From Oidiodendron maius Zn (Eukaryota; Ascomycota; Leotiomycetes; Myxotrichaceae), in the NCBI GenBank assembly GCA_000827325.1, contig KN832888.1:782069-846068 (forward strand): a stretch of DNA of 64,000 bases, given 5' to 3'. Shown here one piece after another: positions 44,066 to 56,575 of the stretch. Made by a program: the position numbers and the translations under genes. Each line of letters opens with the position of its first letter. The stretch's first letter is position 1. The notes beneath the pieces are model-generated. The model was not told where the DNA came from. It made no database searches and worked only from the letters and a program-made list of their open reading frames with translations.

Positions 44066-45715
44066 GATTCTGCGTCCTTCGAGATGAAAAGGATAGGTGA
44101 AGAGGACAACAACCACTCGGGCTATGTTCGTGATTCCGGCATAACTCGTCCTGTGGGTCTGATGAAGAGAATCGAAGGACTTGTCGAGAGAGATCGAATA
44201 GACAATTAACAGTTTCTCTGCCAGCACCGGGTAAAAGAGTGACAGCAGTTAGGATTATGAGGAGTACTGCGATAACGACGAGAATGCCATCCTCGCGGGG
44301 GGATGGGGTGTTTTTACTCATCCACGCTCCCTTCACTACTACTGCCGTACCTTCAACGCTGCCAGTTCTCCAGGGTTCGGCCGCCACAGTACAGGAAGAG
44401 CCTGTCGCCAGCCGGGCCACAACCTGCTATTGTTGCCAAGGTTGGAATGGCGCTCTGGTCCCTGCGGTCTAGACACCCTCATTTACCCGCCCCACGCGTC
44501 CAGCGGGTGGTAGGAGTGCGTGATTGCTGATGCGACTCTATTTTTATTTGCTAGGTGTTTTGGTTGTATCTGTGAACGCGCTCAGATAATTCGTATTGAT
44601 CTGTGCCCAAACATCATGCCTGCAAAGATGAACAGCAGAAGAATATAGCATCCAGTCAATGAGTGGTCCCGTACCGGACTGCTATGCCCCTATAGAGTAC
44701 GCCCAATATCGGACGCCAAAGTGTTCAGGGGATCTCTTCCTGGTCATACTATTAGGCCCTCCCCAAAGGTCCAGTACCCTCTCCACCCCTATACTGATCC
44801 GTGCCGTTCGCACCCCTTCCCCGTCGGTGGAGTCGCCCCTTCAGGGACAGCCGCCGGTCTAGAGCAGTCTGCCGCCCACGACCGCCTGGGCCATCGACCA
44901 TCGCTCCCCTATTCAGCGTGGGGCCTGGGAAAGCGGCACCAACGGCGCTGATCCTGGGACCTGGTCTTCCGAGCTTTATGAAATCTGTGAACGCTGCGTT
45001 ACATTACTGCCAGTGCTGCACAATACAAAAGTCAAATGCATGCAAGAACACAAATTGGACCCCGTCGTGGCCGCCGTAAGCCCTGCAGGAGGCGCTCCGT
45101 CTTTGGCGTGGACTTCGTATATTGCCTGCCGTACTTGACACGCAAAGCCAACCTCATCCCTGAGTAAGACCGCCACAGTCCTCGAGTGGGCAGGTGGGCC
45201 GTAGGGGTGCCTATTTCCGTGGCATAATAATCGTGAGATAGCCTCGTAATGCTCTCTACTGAACATAGCCTGCCATGTGGCATCCTGTCTCCGAGAGTAA
45301 GCGAAATATGATCGTCCACGAGCTGAGATGTAAGCGCGGTCGCACAGCAACCGTGGTATCCACGTGTGTGTGGTCACGTGAAGAAACAGCCACCACCACC
45401 CCCCGAAATATCTTTAGTTCTGGTTACCATTTAAGTAGATAGATGTCGCGCTTGTATCTGTGTCGGCGGGAGTATTGTCTAATCGTGTAATGTGTGGGCA
45501 TGAAATAGAAAGTTATAAAGCAGTAGATTGCTAGTTGTGCTCCAGAGTCTCGTAGTTCTTTTCTTTTCTGTGATGGATATTTCCACTTGTCTATGACACT
45601 CGGAGCACATTCGCACGTCAACCGTTGACTAACCTTAGAACATCGGCTTTCACAACAAGGAATATAGAATTTCATCTATCCCTTCGAAACCAATCCAACT
45701 CCTTCCCGCCCTCCA
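44066..45715. other. Large divergent intergenic region
   Basis: 1.65 kb between the GPI-protein gene and HRI1. Several short open frames exist on both strands but none has a supported start, splice pattern or protein-like sequence. No repeat recognised. Confidence 0.5.
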
Positions 45716-46502
45716 ATGGGTTACACTAAAATTTCCACGCGTATAAGCATCCGCTGGCTCCCTGACCCCCCATCCGAACCCACGGATACACTGGTCTACA
45801 ATGTGGGCTCGTACTTCCTAGACTTACGCGTCCTCAAAGGCCCCGAGCGAACTATCGATTGGGCCATGGCTGGCGTGCGAGAAGTCTTGTCTCGAGATCC
45901 TCGTCCGTATCCTCTTTTCTCAAACCCCCTTGAAACTCACTTACCCCACTCGTTCCCTGACTCCAAGACCTCCGAAGAACAAGAACAGAAGAAAAAGCTA
46001 ACAGAAAATCAAAGTGAAATGCCGCTGGACCCATATTATTGACTCCCATGGCCCAGCTTCCACGCCAGACGAGGGCAGTTTCACGCCTCTCCCAAACGGT
46101 GACTCCCTCGAGTCCGGCACCATGGCCTGCCCTGCTCGCAACGGCGCTATGACGCCTTACGAGGAGGTCTGGCGAGAACTCTCTCCGCTTCCGGGCCCAA
46201 GCTGGGGCTGGATACTTCAGAGTTTGGGGGATGAGGGAAAGATATTCCTGGCTAGGATCGGAGGAGGGTTTCTCGCTCTCTGTGAAGGTAGAGAAGGGTT
46301 TGGGGCGAGAAGGGAGGAGTGGGATTCGCAAGGAGAAGGCGAGTGGGTGGAGATGTATGCGTTAGGGGATATGAGTGCGCTTCCGAGTATGAGACAGCTG
46401 GGAGAGATGGTTAACGGAGAAGAAGGGTGGAGAATGGGCGATGTAGTGACTGTTGAAGGGAGGGAGTTTGTGGTTAGGGCTTATGAGATGCTGAATGGCT
46501 GA
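45716..46502 (+). CDS. HRI1: HRI1-like protein
   Basis: Exons 45716-45902 and 46015-46502, 112-nt intron with a GTCCGT donor; 224 residues. Splicing joins VLSRDP to LKCRWTHIIDSHG, rebuilding the conserved core. The N-terminal half starts ISTRISIRWLPDPPSEPTDTLVY. The C-terminal half has TPYEEVWRELSPLPG and FLARIGGGFLALCEG. Yeast Hri1 has two lipocalin-like beta barrels and interacts with Hrr25 kinase and the SRP/Sec pathway region; its activity is unknown. The unusual donor is shared with the GST gene in this window. Confidence 0.85.
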
Positions 46503-47008
46503 TATATCATGTGGCCATGGTGGTGTACCTCATCAAGCTGCAGATTGCATGCTGTGGGTTGGACCATATTGACTTCCTGTGGTTTACGTGTAGTTACGCA
46601 GGAAACTTGGCAAGCGTGCCTAAGAATATTCCCTTTTCCATGCAATTGTAGAGGAGAAGTAATACATGAGTCTAAGAGCAGTAATCAACGGGAAAGGGCC
46701 ATTAAGTCAAATGCAGTAAACCAAGATTGAGGATTATATTAATTCTGGTCGCCACTTTCATTGATCCGCCCAAAGTCATGGCAGCCACACATCTCAGCCA
46801 TCAGGGTCTACGATAGGGAACCATGCATACCCAGGCGAAGGATATTCAGTAGTAATGCTCTCGCCGAAGTCGCACTAATCTTTACTTCAGGTCTAGCCAG
46901 CTTACGCTCATGTCAAACTTGTTCATGCTGATAGCCATCGAAGCCCCATACCTCCCAGGCGTCGATCGTAAGTCTTATTATTCCAGGACTGCCCCTACCA
47001 TATGGAAT
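46503..47008. other. Intergenic
   Basis: No gene recognised. Confidence 0.5.
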
Positions 47009-48238
47009 TCACCATTGGCATTCATTTTGCAAATTGGACGCTCCATGCTCGAATACGCATTCGTTCATATCTTCCATGAAAGCGATTCTCGTCCTGCCTA
47101 TCGGCCTGGTTGCCTCTCTCCAGTTGTCATTGTCGACACCGAACTTCAGTGTCACCATAGGGTGTAATATTATCCTTACTTTTTGAAACCCGTATACTCG
47201 GTGCTCTAGGCTCAACTGAAATGGCTGAACCTCGTACACACATCGATAATCAGTGCTAATATCTTGAGTTCCAATGACAGGGTCACGAATTGCTATCCTC
47301 ACAAGGCGCTTTGGTGAGATTGGGGGAATACCGCCACATGACGAGACAGTCCTCATTTCATAGCCTGCGATGAGAATATACTTATGTGCTCTCCAAAATC
47401 GGAATTCATTAATCGTGCTATTCTCTACCACTCGCTCATGAGAAGAGAAGAAGAGTTTGCAATGCGAGAATGGAGCAACGAAGGTACGAAGCTCTGCTAA
47501 ACGTGGATAAGATAGAAGCATAGCTGGGACCCATGTAATAAGGTTTGAATCTTCCAGAGCGCTACTCTGGGTTGAAGGAATGGCCAAAGAAGGTTAGTTA
47601 GTCCATCACAAGGCGGGGTTTAAAGAGCTTGGGCTAGGCAATATCAGCAATATATCTAATACAGTACAAGAGAAAAGGAAATCTGCAAATAACGGCATCA
47701 ATGCGCCCAATTCTAGTGATCCATTCTCATCTGGGACAAAAGCAGTGCAAACAGTGTCCTAAAAATCCTCCAGTGTCAGACTTTGCGCGAACATGGCATT
47801 AAGATGGATTGGACAGACCACGAAACTAGAAACCAGCAAGAGTTCAACAAATACTCTCCAGTCCACCTGTGAGATCCGCAACCGGTGAAGAGATTTATCA
47901 TGTCTTGGCATAGTTGGTAGAATCAGACGAAAGCTATCGCGATAGAGCCCAGTTGCATGAGACGATTCTGATGTGTCGTCGGCCTTATCTTCTTCTCTCT
48001 TCGTGTATGTTTCCAGCAAAACATCGAGCCAGTCGACATCCCTCTCATCCTCATTATCCTGCACAACGATTTTGTCTGTACTGGCAAAATACTCACTGGA
48101 TCCCTCTCGTAAATTATTAGGAGTCAAATTGTACGTGAATTGCGGTATTGGGATTGTCGTACGATGTAAATTTGTTTTATTGGTTTGTTCTCTTCGACGT
48201 AAAGTTATCGGTAGAGGTGATGCTGAAAAGCGGAACAT
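47009..48238 (-). pseudogene. Orphan gene, probably interrupted
   Basis: An ATG at 48238 opens a frame of 159 codons (MFRFSASPLPITLRRR ... RLRISQVDWRVFVELLL ... NAMFAQSLTLEDF) that stops at TAG, 47759-47761. The same frame then continues in a protein-like way (DTVCTAFVPDENGSLELG). After a probable intron ending at a good branch site and acceptor (CTAACTAACC to CCCAG near 47573), a second block encodes SALEDSNLITWVPAMLLSYP through HRVYGFQKVRIILHPMVTLKFGVD to 47009. The pieces look like one protein of about 400 residues. The TAG may be a disabling C-to-T change. No family recognised. It could instead be two genes or use an intron I did not resolve. Confidence 0.4.
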
Positions 48239-49956
48239 TCAGCGTCGTTCATCGTAGCTGGTAGTGGCTCTATGTCAGGGCATTTAGATTGTATGGGCCA
48301 CAGTGGCGCGTTCCACCAGAACCAGGCTCCAGAACCAGAAGAAAACGGATGCTTGGAGTAGTGGGTGAAAATACGGTAGAGAATTTGGATACCTGTTGAA
48401 TGCGGTGGGAGTATTGCCTAAAAGGAGCAGACAGGTTGGCCAAAATCCTGATTCTGGAGACAATTCAGACTAATTCGCCTTGAGAATGTGGAGGGACGAA
48501 ACTGCCCAGGAAAGTGTCCTGGGGCGGCTCTCGTTCTGTTCATTTCGGTCAGCATTAAACTGTGCTTCCCGCCATTCTCATGAGAAGTTTAGAGCTCACT
48601 AGGCTGCTCAATGGGCCATAATTCATCAAACTTCTCTTGAAGCTGTCTCTTATCACCGGAACGTGCCAGTATCTGTGCTGTATATCTGTGCAAGATACTC
48701 TCTAGCTCTTCCGTCAGGCTTTCTCTCTATTAGTAGAAGTCACCATCCAGGCGAATTAACCTTGACCCAATACTCCTTTACGTGCCAGCTTATTGCATCC
48801 TCTTCCTTTTACGACTCTTGTCATGATCCTCAGGCAAGCTACTAAAGTTCACTCTGGCGATCAGCTGCGTTTGAGGCGACTTAAAGCTCATCACTTCAGG
48901 GCGAAGAGACATATGAATTTGAGAATAGTTGAGAACGCATAGACGACCCCTGTCTAAAGAAGATTGAAATTGTTGCCCTAGGGTAAGTCGCGAAGGGTTT
49001 GAAAACTAATTGCTTCAAAAATTTCCAGCTGCGGCGATCCTTGCAGAGAGGAGAGCGATTGAATAAAAAGCTATTACTTGATGCCAACCTAAAGAAGAGC
49101 ATGCGGTTATAGACCCAGGGGAGGAATTGGTAGATGATCATCATCCTATTGACAATGGCTCTGGATGCTACTCTTACCAGAAGAAGTTGCGACCCTAAGA
49201 TTGAACTTTCTCTTCTAGGTCCCTCGTCTCATCTTGACAAGATCATGTCCCCATCATATAGATCTGGTAATGTACTTGAAGACAGAACATAGCAGGATAC
49301 AGTTCCATTGCAGCGATTGGGTGAAATTTGCGACGTCATGACGGCAAGGTCTCCCGTACAAGCTTGAGTATTTGTTGAGGACCCACGAGCGTGCTTAAAG
49401 CGAGGCAACATAATAGACGCCGCATGAGGCGCAATAAAACTTTAGGAAGCAACCAGTTTTACCCTGATATACAATGTAGCGATATGTATTGATCCCAGCA
49501 TGGTAGGGTGAGTATCATTCTGCGGGGTCTAGAACTAAAAGATCATGGATCCTTTTCTGTGCCATGCTCGGTTAACTGGCGCGTCTGGCCGCCGAGTGCA
49601 TCTGCGGCAGTCTTTTTTGTCTCAGGTATATAGACACGGATAGCGATTAGGGAACTACATTCTAGAGGTTAGATATGTAGCCTATGCGGGACGGAAAGCC
49701 TGTATCCACATGGAGCGAGTTTCAATATTTATCACAAGCAGTGACAATGCGGAGCTGGTTCTTTATGAATTTCTAAAGTTAAGCCAGTGCTTTTAATCTT
49801 CGAGGCTGCAACAGAATGAAAGGCAGCTGGGAATCAGGATTCGATACATATACGCCAGTGATCTTAACTTACCAACCCGAAACATAAGAACCACCGCCAT
49901 TCCACGAAACTCCCAGCCGCCCATTAATTTCACCCATGTGATACTTCGGAATGAGG
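48239..49956. other. Gene-poor region
   Basis: 1.7 kb without a supported gene. A 60-codon minus-strand frame with ATG (49229-49411, four Cys) is the only one with a proper start, and its coding character is weak. Confidence 0.5.
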
Positions 49957-52625
49957 TTAAGGCAAATAACAGCCACCTGCCATCACCAAGTTCATACGCG
50001 TGAATTTGGCCTTGTAAACTGGTGACTTTTTCGTCGGAAATGCGCTGATCTGGTCTGGTGTGATCATAGTCTCCTTCCCCTTTTTCTTGCCACTGGTCCC
50101 GGAGGCTGCATTCGGCTGAACAGAGGTTGCCGCACCCGTAATCCTCGTAGCATCTGTCTGTCCACCTGCGCCGATAACTTCGCCCTCCCCGTTCTTATAT
50201 GGGTCCGCGGGAACTTCGATATCCCATAACCGAACTGTTCCATCGGCGCCTCCTGATACGAGAACTGTGGACTCGACGCTGAAAGATAGAGACCAGATGC
50301 CACCTTTACCATGGCCTCTGCAACGCTTGATCATTGTTCCTTTGGCAAGGTCCCAGAGAATAATGCTTCCAGCTCCATCGGCGGAAGCGAGAATCTTGCC
50401 ATTGGGGCTGCACTCGAGGGCGCTGATAAACTCGGTGTGGCCAGAAAATACTCGGACGCAGTCTCCTGTAGAGAATGACCACATGCGGACAGTCTTGTCA
50501 GCTTGATCACTGGCGGAGAAAACATATGCGCCATTAGGGTGCCACGCAATTTGGTTGACATTCGTATCATGGCCGACCATTAGGCGAAGGAAGGATATGT
50601 GGTCTTGAGCCCAGACACGGACAGTCTTGTCGCGACCACAAGTCGCAAAATAATGGCCGAATGGACCCCAGCGTACATTCCACACAGGTCCGTCATGGCC
50701 CTTAAAAACCACTAAGCAAGCCCACGTTTCAAGTGACCAGAGGCGAATAGTGCCATCAGAAGAGGAGGAGAGGAGGAGTCTGGGAGCAGTAGAGACAGTA
50801 TCCGCATCGGCATTTTCGGGACCAGCAATAGATGGGGAGAATGAAACGCTGTACACTGGTGCTGAGTGACCAATAAGTCGACGTGAGCTGGTAGGCTGAT
50901 CAGAGGCGCTAGCTTTCACAATTGACGGTAAGGGATCGCCATGCAAATGCCAGATGCGGATGTATGACTCTTCTGTACCTACGGCAACGAGGTTGGTGTC
51001 GTCAGAGAATTCGATGCAAGTAATACTAGGCGCTGGTTAGACTGCATATCACTGTTTCAAGGTGGCTATACTGACGCGTCCAGTGTATTGTGAAAGGTAA
51101 ACATGCAAACAGAGACAGCAGGGCCGACTCCTCCAGTACGTCCCTCGATCTTGAAGCGGTCGCGGTTCTCTTTGATCTTCTGGACCTCCATGACGACATC
51201 ACGTGCACGTGACGGCGGCATTGGGATCTCGTTCTTGCTGGGCGCATCCGGGGTATCTTCGCGTTTAATGGTGCGATCAAATTCTTCGACTAATGAGGGT
51301 TTGCCTAGCTCAGGTGGGTGTTTGAGGTCCTCGTCTTCCAACTCGGCGCGTACATCCTGTGCAAGTTCGGGATCCATGGCCATCATACCAAGTTTTAGAA
51401 CCGCATTATTATCCATGATGTCTTTATTCGTGACACCTGTGAAAGCACCTGGTATTCCTTCTTCAAGATCGGGTTCTTCATCAGCCCCACGCGCTTGATT
51501 GATGATGGCCTCGAAGCTGTACTGGTCAATTGGACCTCTAGTCGTTTCTCGTATTTCACAGTAGGTTTGAAGCAAATATATTATGACAGTTCCTCCTGCT
51601 TTGGCGTTTGTTTCAAGGAAAGTCAAAAGAGTGTAGTAGACATGATTATTTAGGGGCAGGCGGTACTTAGTTCCACGGTAAAGTCTTGCCGTAGGATTGT
51701 CAATCACATGTTGTGGGAGAGTGACTGTTTCGAATTGCTGGAGTTCATCACTATGATGATTCTTGAACGTTGGTCCATATTCTTTTAGAAAATAGAACGC
51801 GTCTTGTGAATAGCCGTTTGAGACTAACTCCAAATACGAATACACGAAAATTGGCCACGACAACCGCAGAAGCTCGTTCTATAATTGATGAATATAGCTG
51901 ATTAGTTTTGACCAATTGTGTAACAAGAAACCTAGCGAGGCAATTCTTACTTTATATATGCTGAGGTTTTGTTTGATCCAATTATCAAGCAGCTTATAAG
52001 CGGTGGCATACTTCTCTGTGCCGGTGTCCTCGACACGTTCTTGGATCGGTCTTCCTTCTCTGTCAAGTCTTGATGATTCCAACCGCAGCATCTGCTCAGT
52101 GCGATTGTATCCTTTCTTGACTAGGTACTCTATGACCTTTGGTATAAGGTTAGCATCTTGGTCTACCACAATTGGTCCCTTGGGCAGACGACGTGTTGTA
52201 GGTGTGGAAATGGAAGATTGAAAATAAAACTCAGATTCTAGTCTTCGTAGACGTCGCATCTACAACGAGATAAAAGGAAGTTACAATGTTCAGGTCAGAT
52301 TGGGCTTGAAATTGGTTTAGGCCATCAGCTCCTAGACTTAGGTGAGGTTTAGATGCCTGAACACAGCTAGTACCTTTCTATAAAGCTTCTCTTTCTCGCT
52401 TCGCGAAATGAGTTATTGGTACCAATACAGTGTCATTTGGATAGGAAACAAGTCTCGTCAATTTTGCCATTCATGAAGCATTCAAACAGAGAAAAGACTT
52501 ACAATTTGATTCAGATTCTGTTGGCTCATACTCTGTGAGGCAGGAGGAGGGCCTTGCCCATGCTGCACATTCATACTCGCGCTGGATGGCCCTGCGCCAG
52601 CACTCTGAGGTTGGTGATTCGACAT
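49957..52625 (-). CDS. TAF5: TFIID/SAGA subunit TAF5
   Basis: Scaffold subunit of TFIID, also shared with SAGA in yeast. Coding order: 52503-52625, 51951-52136, 51076-51878, 49957-51025; 726 residues; introns 366, 72 and 50 nt. The first splice joins QNLNQI to [17 protein letters not shown], the LisH region (about 41-65). The NTD2 domain follows ([16 protein letters not shown] ... [14 protein letters not shown]). The C-terminal half is a WD40 propeller from about residue 370 ([15 protein letters not shown] ... [11 protein letters not shown] ... [30 protein letters not shown]), ending in [15 protein letters not shown], the characteristic TAF5 C terminus. The 366-nt first intron is long for this genome. 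Confidence 0.95.
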
Positions 52626-52972
52626 GACTGCTCTCAGCCCCAGGACAGTTCAATCCACTCTCATCAAAGCACACAGCCTAAACCAGGACTCTCATCCCAG
52701 TGTATGAACTAGGGCAGATAGGACGACTGATACTGTTGTCGATGTCGCGCCGAGAGGAAGATTCGTGTTGTCCGCTAAAATATGGTTTGAGGAATTGCGG
52801 GTTTCGTGAGTTGAAGTTTGATGCAGTGGCTAGAAGCTCTAATGCAAAGATCCCGCAGAGCCGCGCTATCCCCTTTTCAGTCACCAGCTTATCAACAACA
52901 CCACCTCTCTATATCTCTCTTGAACGTACATATTAGCGACACTAAAAGCTGCTTAATTTACCTCAACACAGA
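52626..52972. promoter_or_regulatory. Divergent promoter, TAF5 / MED11
   Basis: 347 bp separate the two start codons, so both core promoters must lie in this short interval. No clear TATA box was picked out. Confidence 0.6.
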
Positions 52973-53548
52973 ATGTCTCAGCAAACGGCCGGTGGAGAGC
53001 TCACTTTCACGCCCTTCACTACAGCCGAACGAATTCAGCAGCTGAACGAAATTGACAAGAGCATTACCTCGCTTCTTCACTCAGCTGGCCTTGCTTTGCA
53101 AACCCTAGGCTCCTCCGCAGCCCACTCATCTTCTTCTCCGATTAAGAATAAGCGCGAAGCTTTCCAAGAAATATCCAACGCCTATCTGCGAACGCTTCAA
53201 TCCGTCGATGTGCGTATGCGGCGGCAAATTTACGGACTGGAAGAAGCGGATATCATACCTGGGGAGAAGATAAAGGCAAAGGGCGAAGGACAGGAGACTA
53301 CGCTAGGTGGGACGAGCGCCGTAATAGTTGGACAAGGAGTTGGAGGGAAAGAGGAGGCATTGATCTCTGTTGGCGACGGAGGAATGGGAAAGCTGGACAT
53401 TGGGTGGCTGAACAGCAGGAGTCAGAGCGTCGATCGAGACATGGAGGCAGAGCTATGGGAAAAAGCAAAGATATTTTTAGAGGGGCTTGAGAAGGTCGAT
53501 GAGAAAGGTACAGCGAGCGAGATCAACCCTCAAGCCATGGATACTTGA
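52973..53548 (+). CDS. MED11: Mediator subunit 11
   Basis: Intronless, 191 residues. Subunit of the Mediator head module, pairing with MED22 and contacting TFIIH and Pol II. The N-terminal helices (ERIQQLNEIDKSITSLLHSAGLALQTL and FQEISNAYLRTLQSVDVRMRRQIYGL) match fungal MED11. The middle has a Gly-rich insert (about residues 105-135) and the C terminus another predicted helix (LWEKAKIFLEGLEKV). Start ATG at 52973 with context CAGAATGTC. It shares a 347-bp divergent promoter with TAF5. Confidence 0.9.
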   Translation: MSQQTAGGELTFTPFTTAERIQQLNEIDKSITSLLHSAGLALQTLGSSAAHSSSSPIKNKREAFQEISNAYLRTLQSVDVRMRRQIYGLEEADIIPGEKIKAKGEGQETTLGGTSAVIVGQGVGGKEEALISVGDGGMGKLDIGWLNSRSQSVDRDMEAELWEKAKIFLEGLEKVDEKGTASEINPQAMDT

Positions 53549-54348
53549 CATATTGTGATAGATGCTGTGTGGAGATAGACGCCAAATGTGGACCCAAGAA
53601 TACGCAGATATATTGAGAGCAACCACCGGCAATAAAGGCCCGGGGTGAGAATTTCAACGGTGGAAAGGTCGAAATTCGTCAGGGCTCTATGAACCTGCCC
53701 TGTCATACCATACAGAGGGCAGAAATGACAGCCATATTTGTACTCTGTACTTCGATAGCGGGTAGCCAAGGAGGTGCATTATATTTATTCATTATGCTCG
53801 CATTTAAAGGAACTAATACGTTAGAAAGGAATGCATTGGGTATTTGGCCGCCCGTTTTTGCAGAGGGGATAACATGCCAGTCTAGCCGCTGCGTTTTCTG
53901 TATTCTAGATGATGATGTCGGTGTTTTAAGTTGCTTAGTTCTTCACGTCGTCGGGCATTACCAACGTTGGCATAGATGTAATCCCTTGCTTCCTAACTAC
54001 GGTATGCCATTACTCTCGCAATTGTGTCTAATTCTAATTTGATTAGAGCGCGCAATTGCTTTATTGACTTAAATGGCTTCTAGATCGCATACTATGGCCG
54101 AGACAGATTGTAATTTGTATAAATTAAACCATAAATATTGTGCCCCAACTACTACAACCGCAATAATGGAGTTTACTTTCTCCGGCCGAGGCGGCGTTTT
54201 GGTGGCGGAATGGGAACCTTTTAGTTCCGCGAACCTTAGGTGGCACCTTAGGTAGCCACGGTGCCGCCGATCTCGACTTCTCCAAACCAAGCTCTGAACT
54301 TCACGAGCTCATACAACAACGCTCTACTGATCGCGTTCGTTCGTTACA
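53549..54348. other. Intergenic
   Basis: MED11 3' flank and promoter of the sorting nexin gene. No gene supported. Confidence 0.55.
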
Positions 54349-56342
54349 ATGGATCTCGATGGTGGAGACTCCCCATGGGGCGGTATGCCAATAAAAACCC
54401 ATTACTTTGAGGGGATCTCACAATCTAATCTGTTTAGATGTCCCATCTAGCACTTCCCAGCCCAAGACGGAAGACACAGAAGGTAATGCATTCCGAACAC
54501 CTTGTCAACCGTGATGGGAGACTGGACTACATTACTGACTACTCATGTAGAGTCTTCCTCCAGAGCAAAGCCCACCCAATCTATCGACACTTCCGTACAA
54601 GGTATCAAATCACCTACCGGGCGACACCCACGAACTCCTCGTCGCGCAGGCGCCCAAACCGTTCGCCTCGAGGCACTTGACGACTCTCTGGGACCTCTAG
54701 GGCCACTTGGCGATAATGCGACACCAGTTACCGTGGAGCAGCCCCCTGCACCACCGCAGAAGGAGCAGACATTAACCCACAATCTTCGACAGCCTGTTGC
54801 TGCAACTCAGAGCTCCATTAGCCGGAGCATGTTGGATTCTGTCGATCTTAATGACGAGGTAGAATCCCCAGCAGGTCCAAGGATACCACCTCCGGTTCAA
54901 CCATCCGTTGCCTCTCCTGCGAGAAGAGATATACAGCCTAGCGTCAGCATTGAGCAGGCAGCCAAGCCGACTTTCGACATCACTGTGGGGGATCCGCATA
55001 AGGTTGGAGATCTGACGAGCTCACATATCGTCTATCTAGTCAAAACCAAGGTAAGTGACCCCTAAAGTGAGAATCAAGATCGCCTCTTAACCTCTATAGA
55101 CCACTTCCAAAGCGTACCGCGAGCCCGAGTTTTCCGTGACCCGAAGATACCGAGATTTCCTGTGGCTTTACAATTCGTTACATTCAAACAACCCCGGGAT
55201 CGTTGTCCCCCCGCCTCCAGAGAAGCAGGCCGTCGGACGATTTGATACGAATTTTGTCGAGTCTCGAAGAGCTGCGCTAGAACGAATGCTTAATAAGACG
55301 GCTGCACACCCTACACTTCAGCACGACGGCGATCTGAAGATGTTCCTTGAGAGTGAATCCTTCAATGTGGACATTAAGCACAAGGAGCGGAAAGAACCAA
55401 CACTTGCGGAGAGCAAGGGTCTGTTTAGTGGTATTGGGATATCCGTGGGTGGAGGAGGCAAGTTTGTGGAGCAGGACGATGTGAGTAGCACTTGAGTACT
55501 ATCTTCTAATTTCTCTGACATTTGTAGTGGTTCCATGACCGTAGAATATATTTGGATGCATTAGAAAACCAGCTCAAGGCTCTGTTAAAGGCTATGGATA
55601 CAGTTGTGGCTCAACGCAAAGGGCTTTCCGAGGCGGCTGGCGATTTCTCTGCATCTCTCCATGCTCTATCTACCGTTGAGCTTTCTGCAGCATTATCAGG
55701 CCCGCTTGAAGGCCTCTCGGATCTCCAACTCCGTATCAAAGAACTTTACGATCGGCAAGCCCAGCAAGATGTCCTGACTCTTGGTATCACTATTGACGAA
55801 TACATCCGCTTGATCGGAAGTATCAAGCAAGCATTTAGCTCACGCCAAAAGGCTTATCACACATGGCATTCGGCAGAATCCGAGTTGCATAAACGCAAAT
55901 CAACTCAAGATAAACTATTGCGCCAGGGCAAAACACAACAAGATCGCTTGAACCAGATGAATGCAGATGTAGCTGATGCCGAACGAAAAGTTCACCAGGC
56001 AAGACTGTTGTTTGAGGACATGGGCCGGCTTATGAGAGTGGAACTTGAGAGATTTGAGAGAGAAAAGGTAGAAGATTTCAAGAGCGCCGTCGAGACCTTC
56101 TTAGAGAGTGCCGTTGAAGGGCAGAAGGAGGTTAGTTCCATTGAACTGTTTCTTGGTAGTCACTAACCCTATCGTAGCTTATCGAGCTGTGGGAAACCTT
56201 CCTGATGCAACTCGATGCCGAGGAAGACGAAAATGCGTTCTACAAGCCGCCAGTGGAGCCCAGCGCACGCAAATCAGAGGAAACCGCTGTAGACTCTCAA
56301 GCGGCAACAGCTGTTGGCGACGATGATGAGGACGACGAGTAA
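54349..56342 (+). CDS. VPS5: Vps5-type sorting nexin (retromer SNX-BAR)
   Basis: Membrane-bending subunit of the endosome-to-Golgi retromer, binding PI3P. Exons 54349-54382, 54438-54482, 54551-55050, 55100-55480, 55528-56130 and 56178-56342; five introns of 55, 68, 49, 47 and 47 nt; 575 residues. It opens MDLDGGDSPWGDVPSS. A disordered Pro/Ser-rich N terminus leads to the PX domain (about 165-290: FDITVGDPHKVGDLTSSHIVY, and the PI3P-binding RRYRDFLWL). A BAR domain follows from about 330 (RIYLDALENQLKALLKAMDTVV ... LRIKELYDRQAQQDVLTLG). The C terminus is acidic. Slightly shorter BAR tail than some homologues, otherwise complete. Confidence 0.95.
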
Positions 56343-56575
56343 AATTGGCTAAACATGGAGTTTCTGAAATGTTGCAGGAGATTAATCGATTGGCCAAATA
56401 GCCGGATTGTAGTATTTGTACATAGAAGGATGCCTCTAATATGCCTTCTTGCCTGACGCTTCTTTCGCCATAGGCACCATGATAGCAAACTACCATGTCG
56501 ACGACCTTTCGTTGTCATTACATCCGCCCTTCCATGCGTTCTCATCTTCTAATCCTAACAGCGAAATCCAGAATC

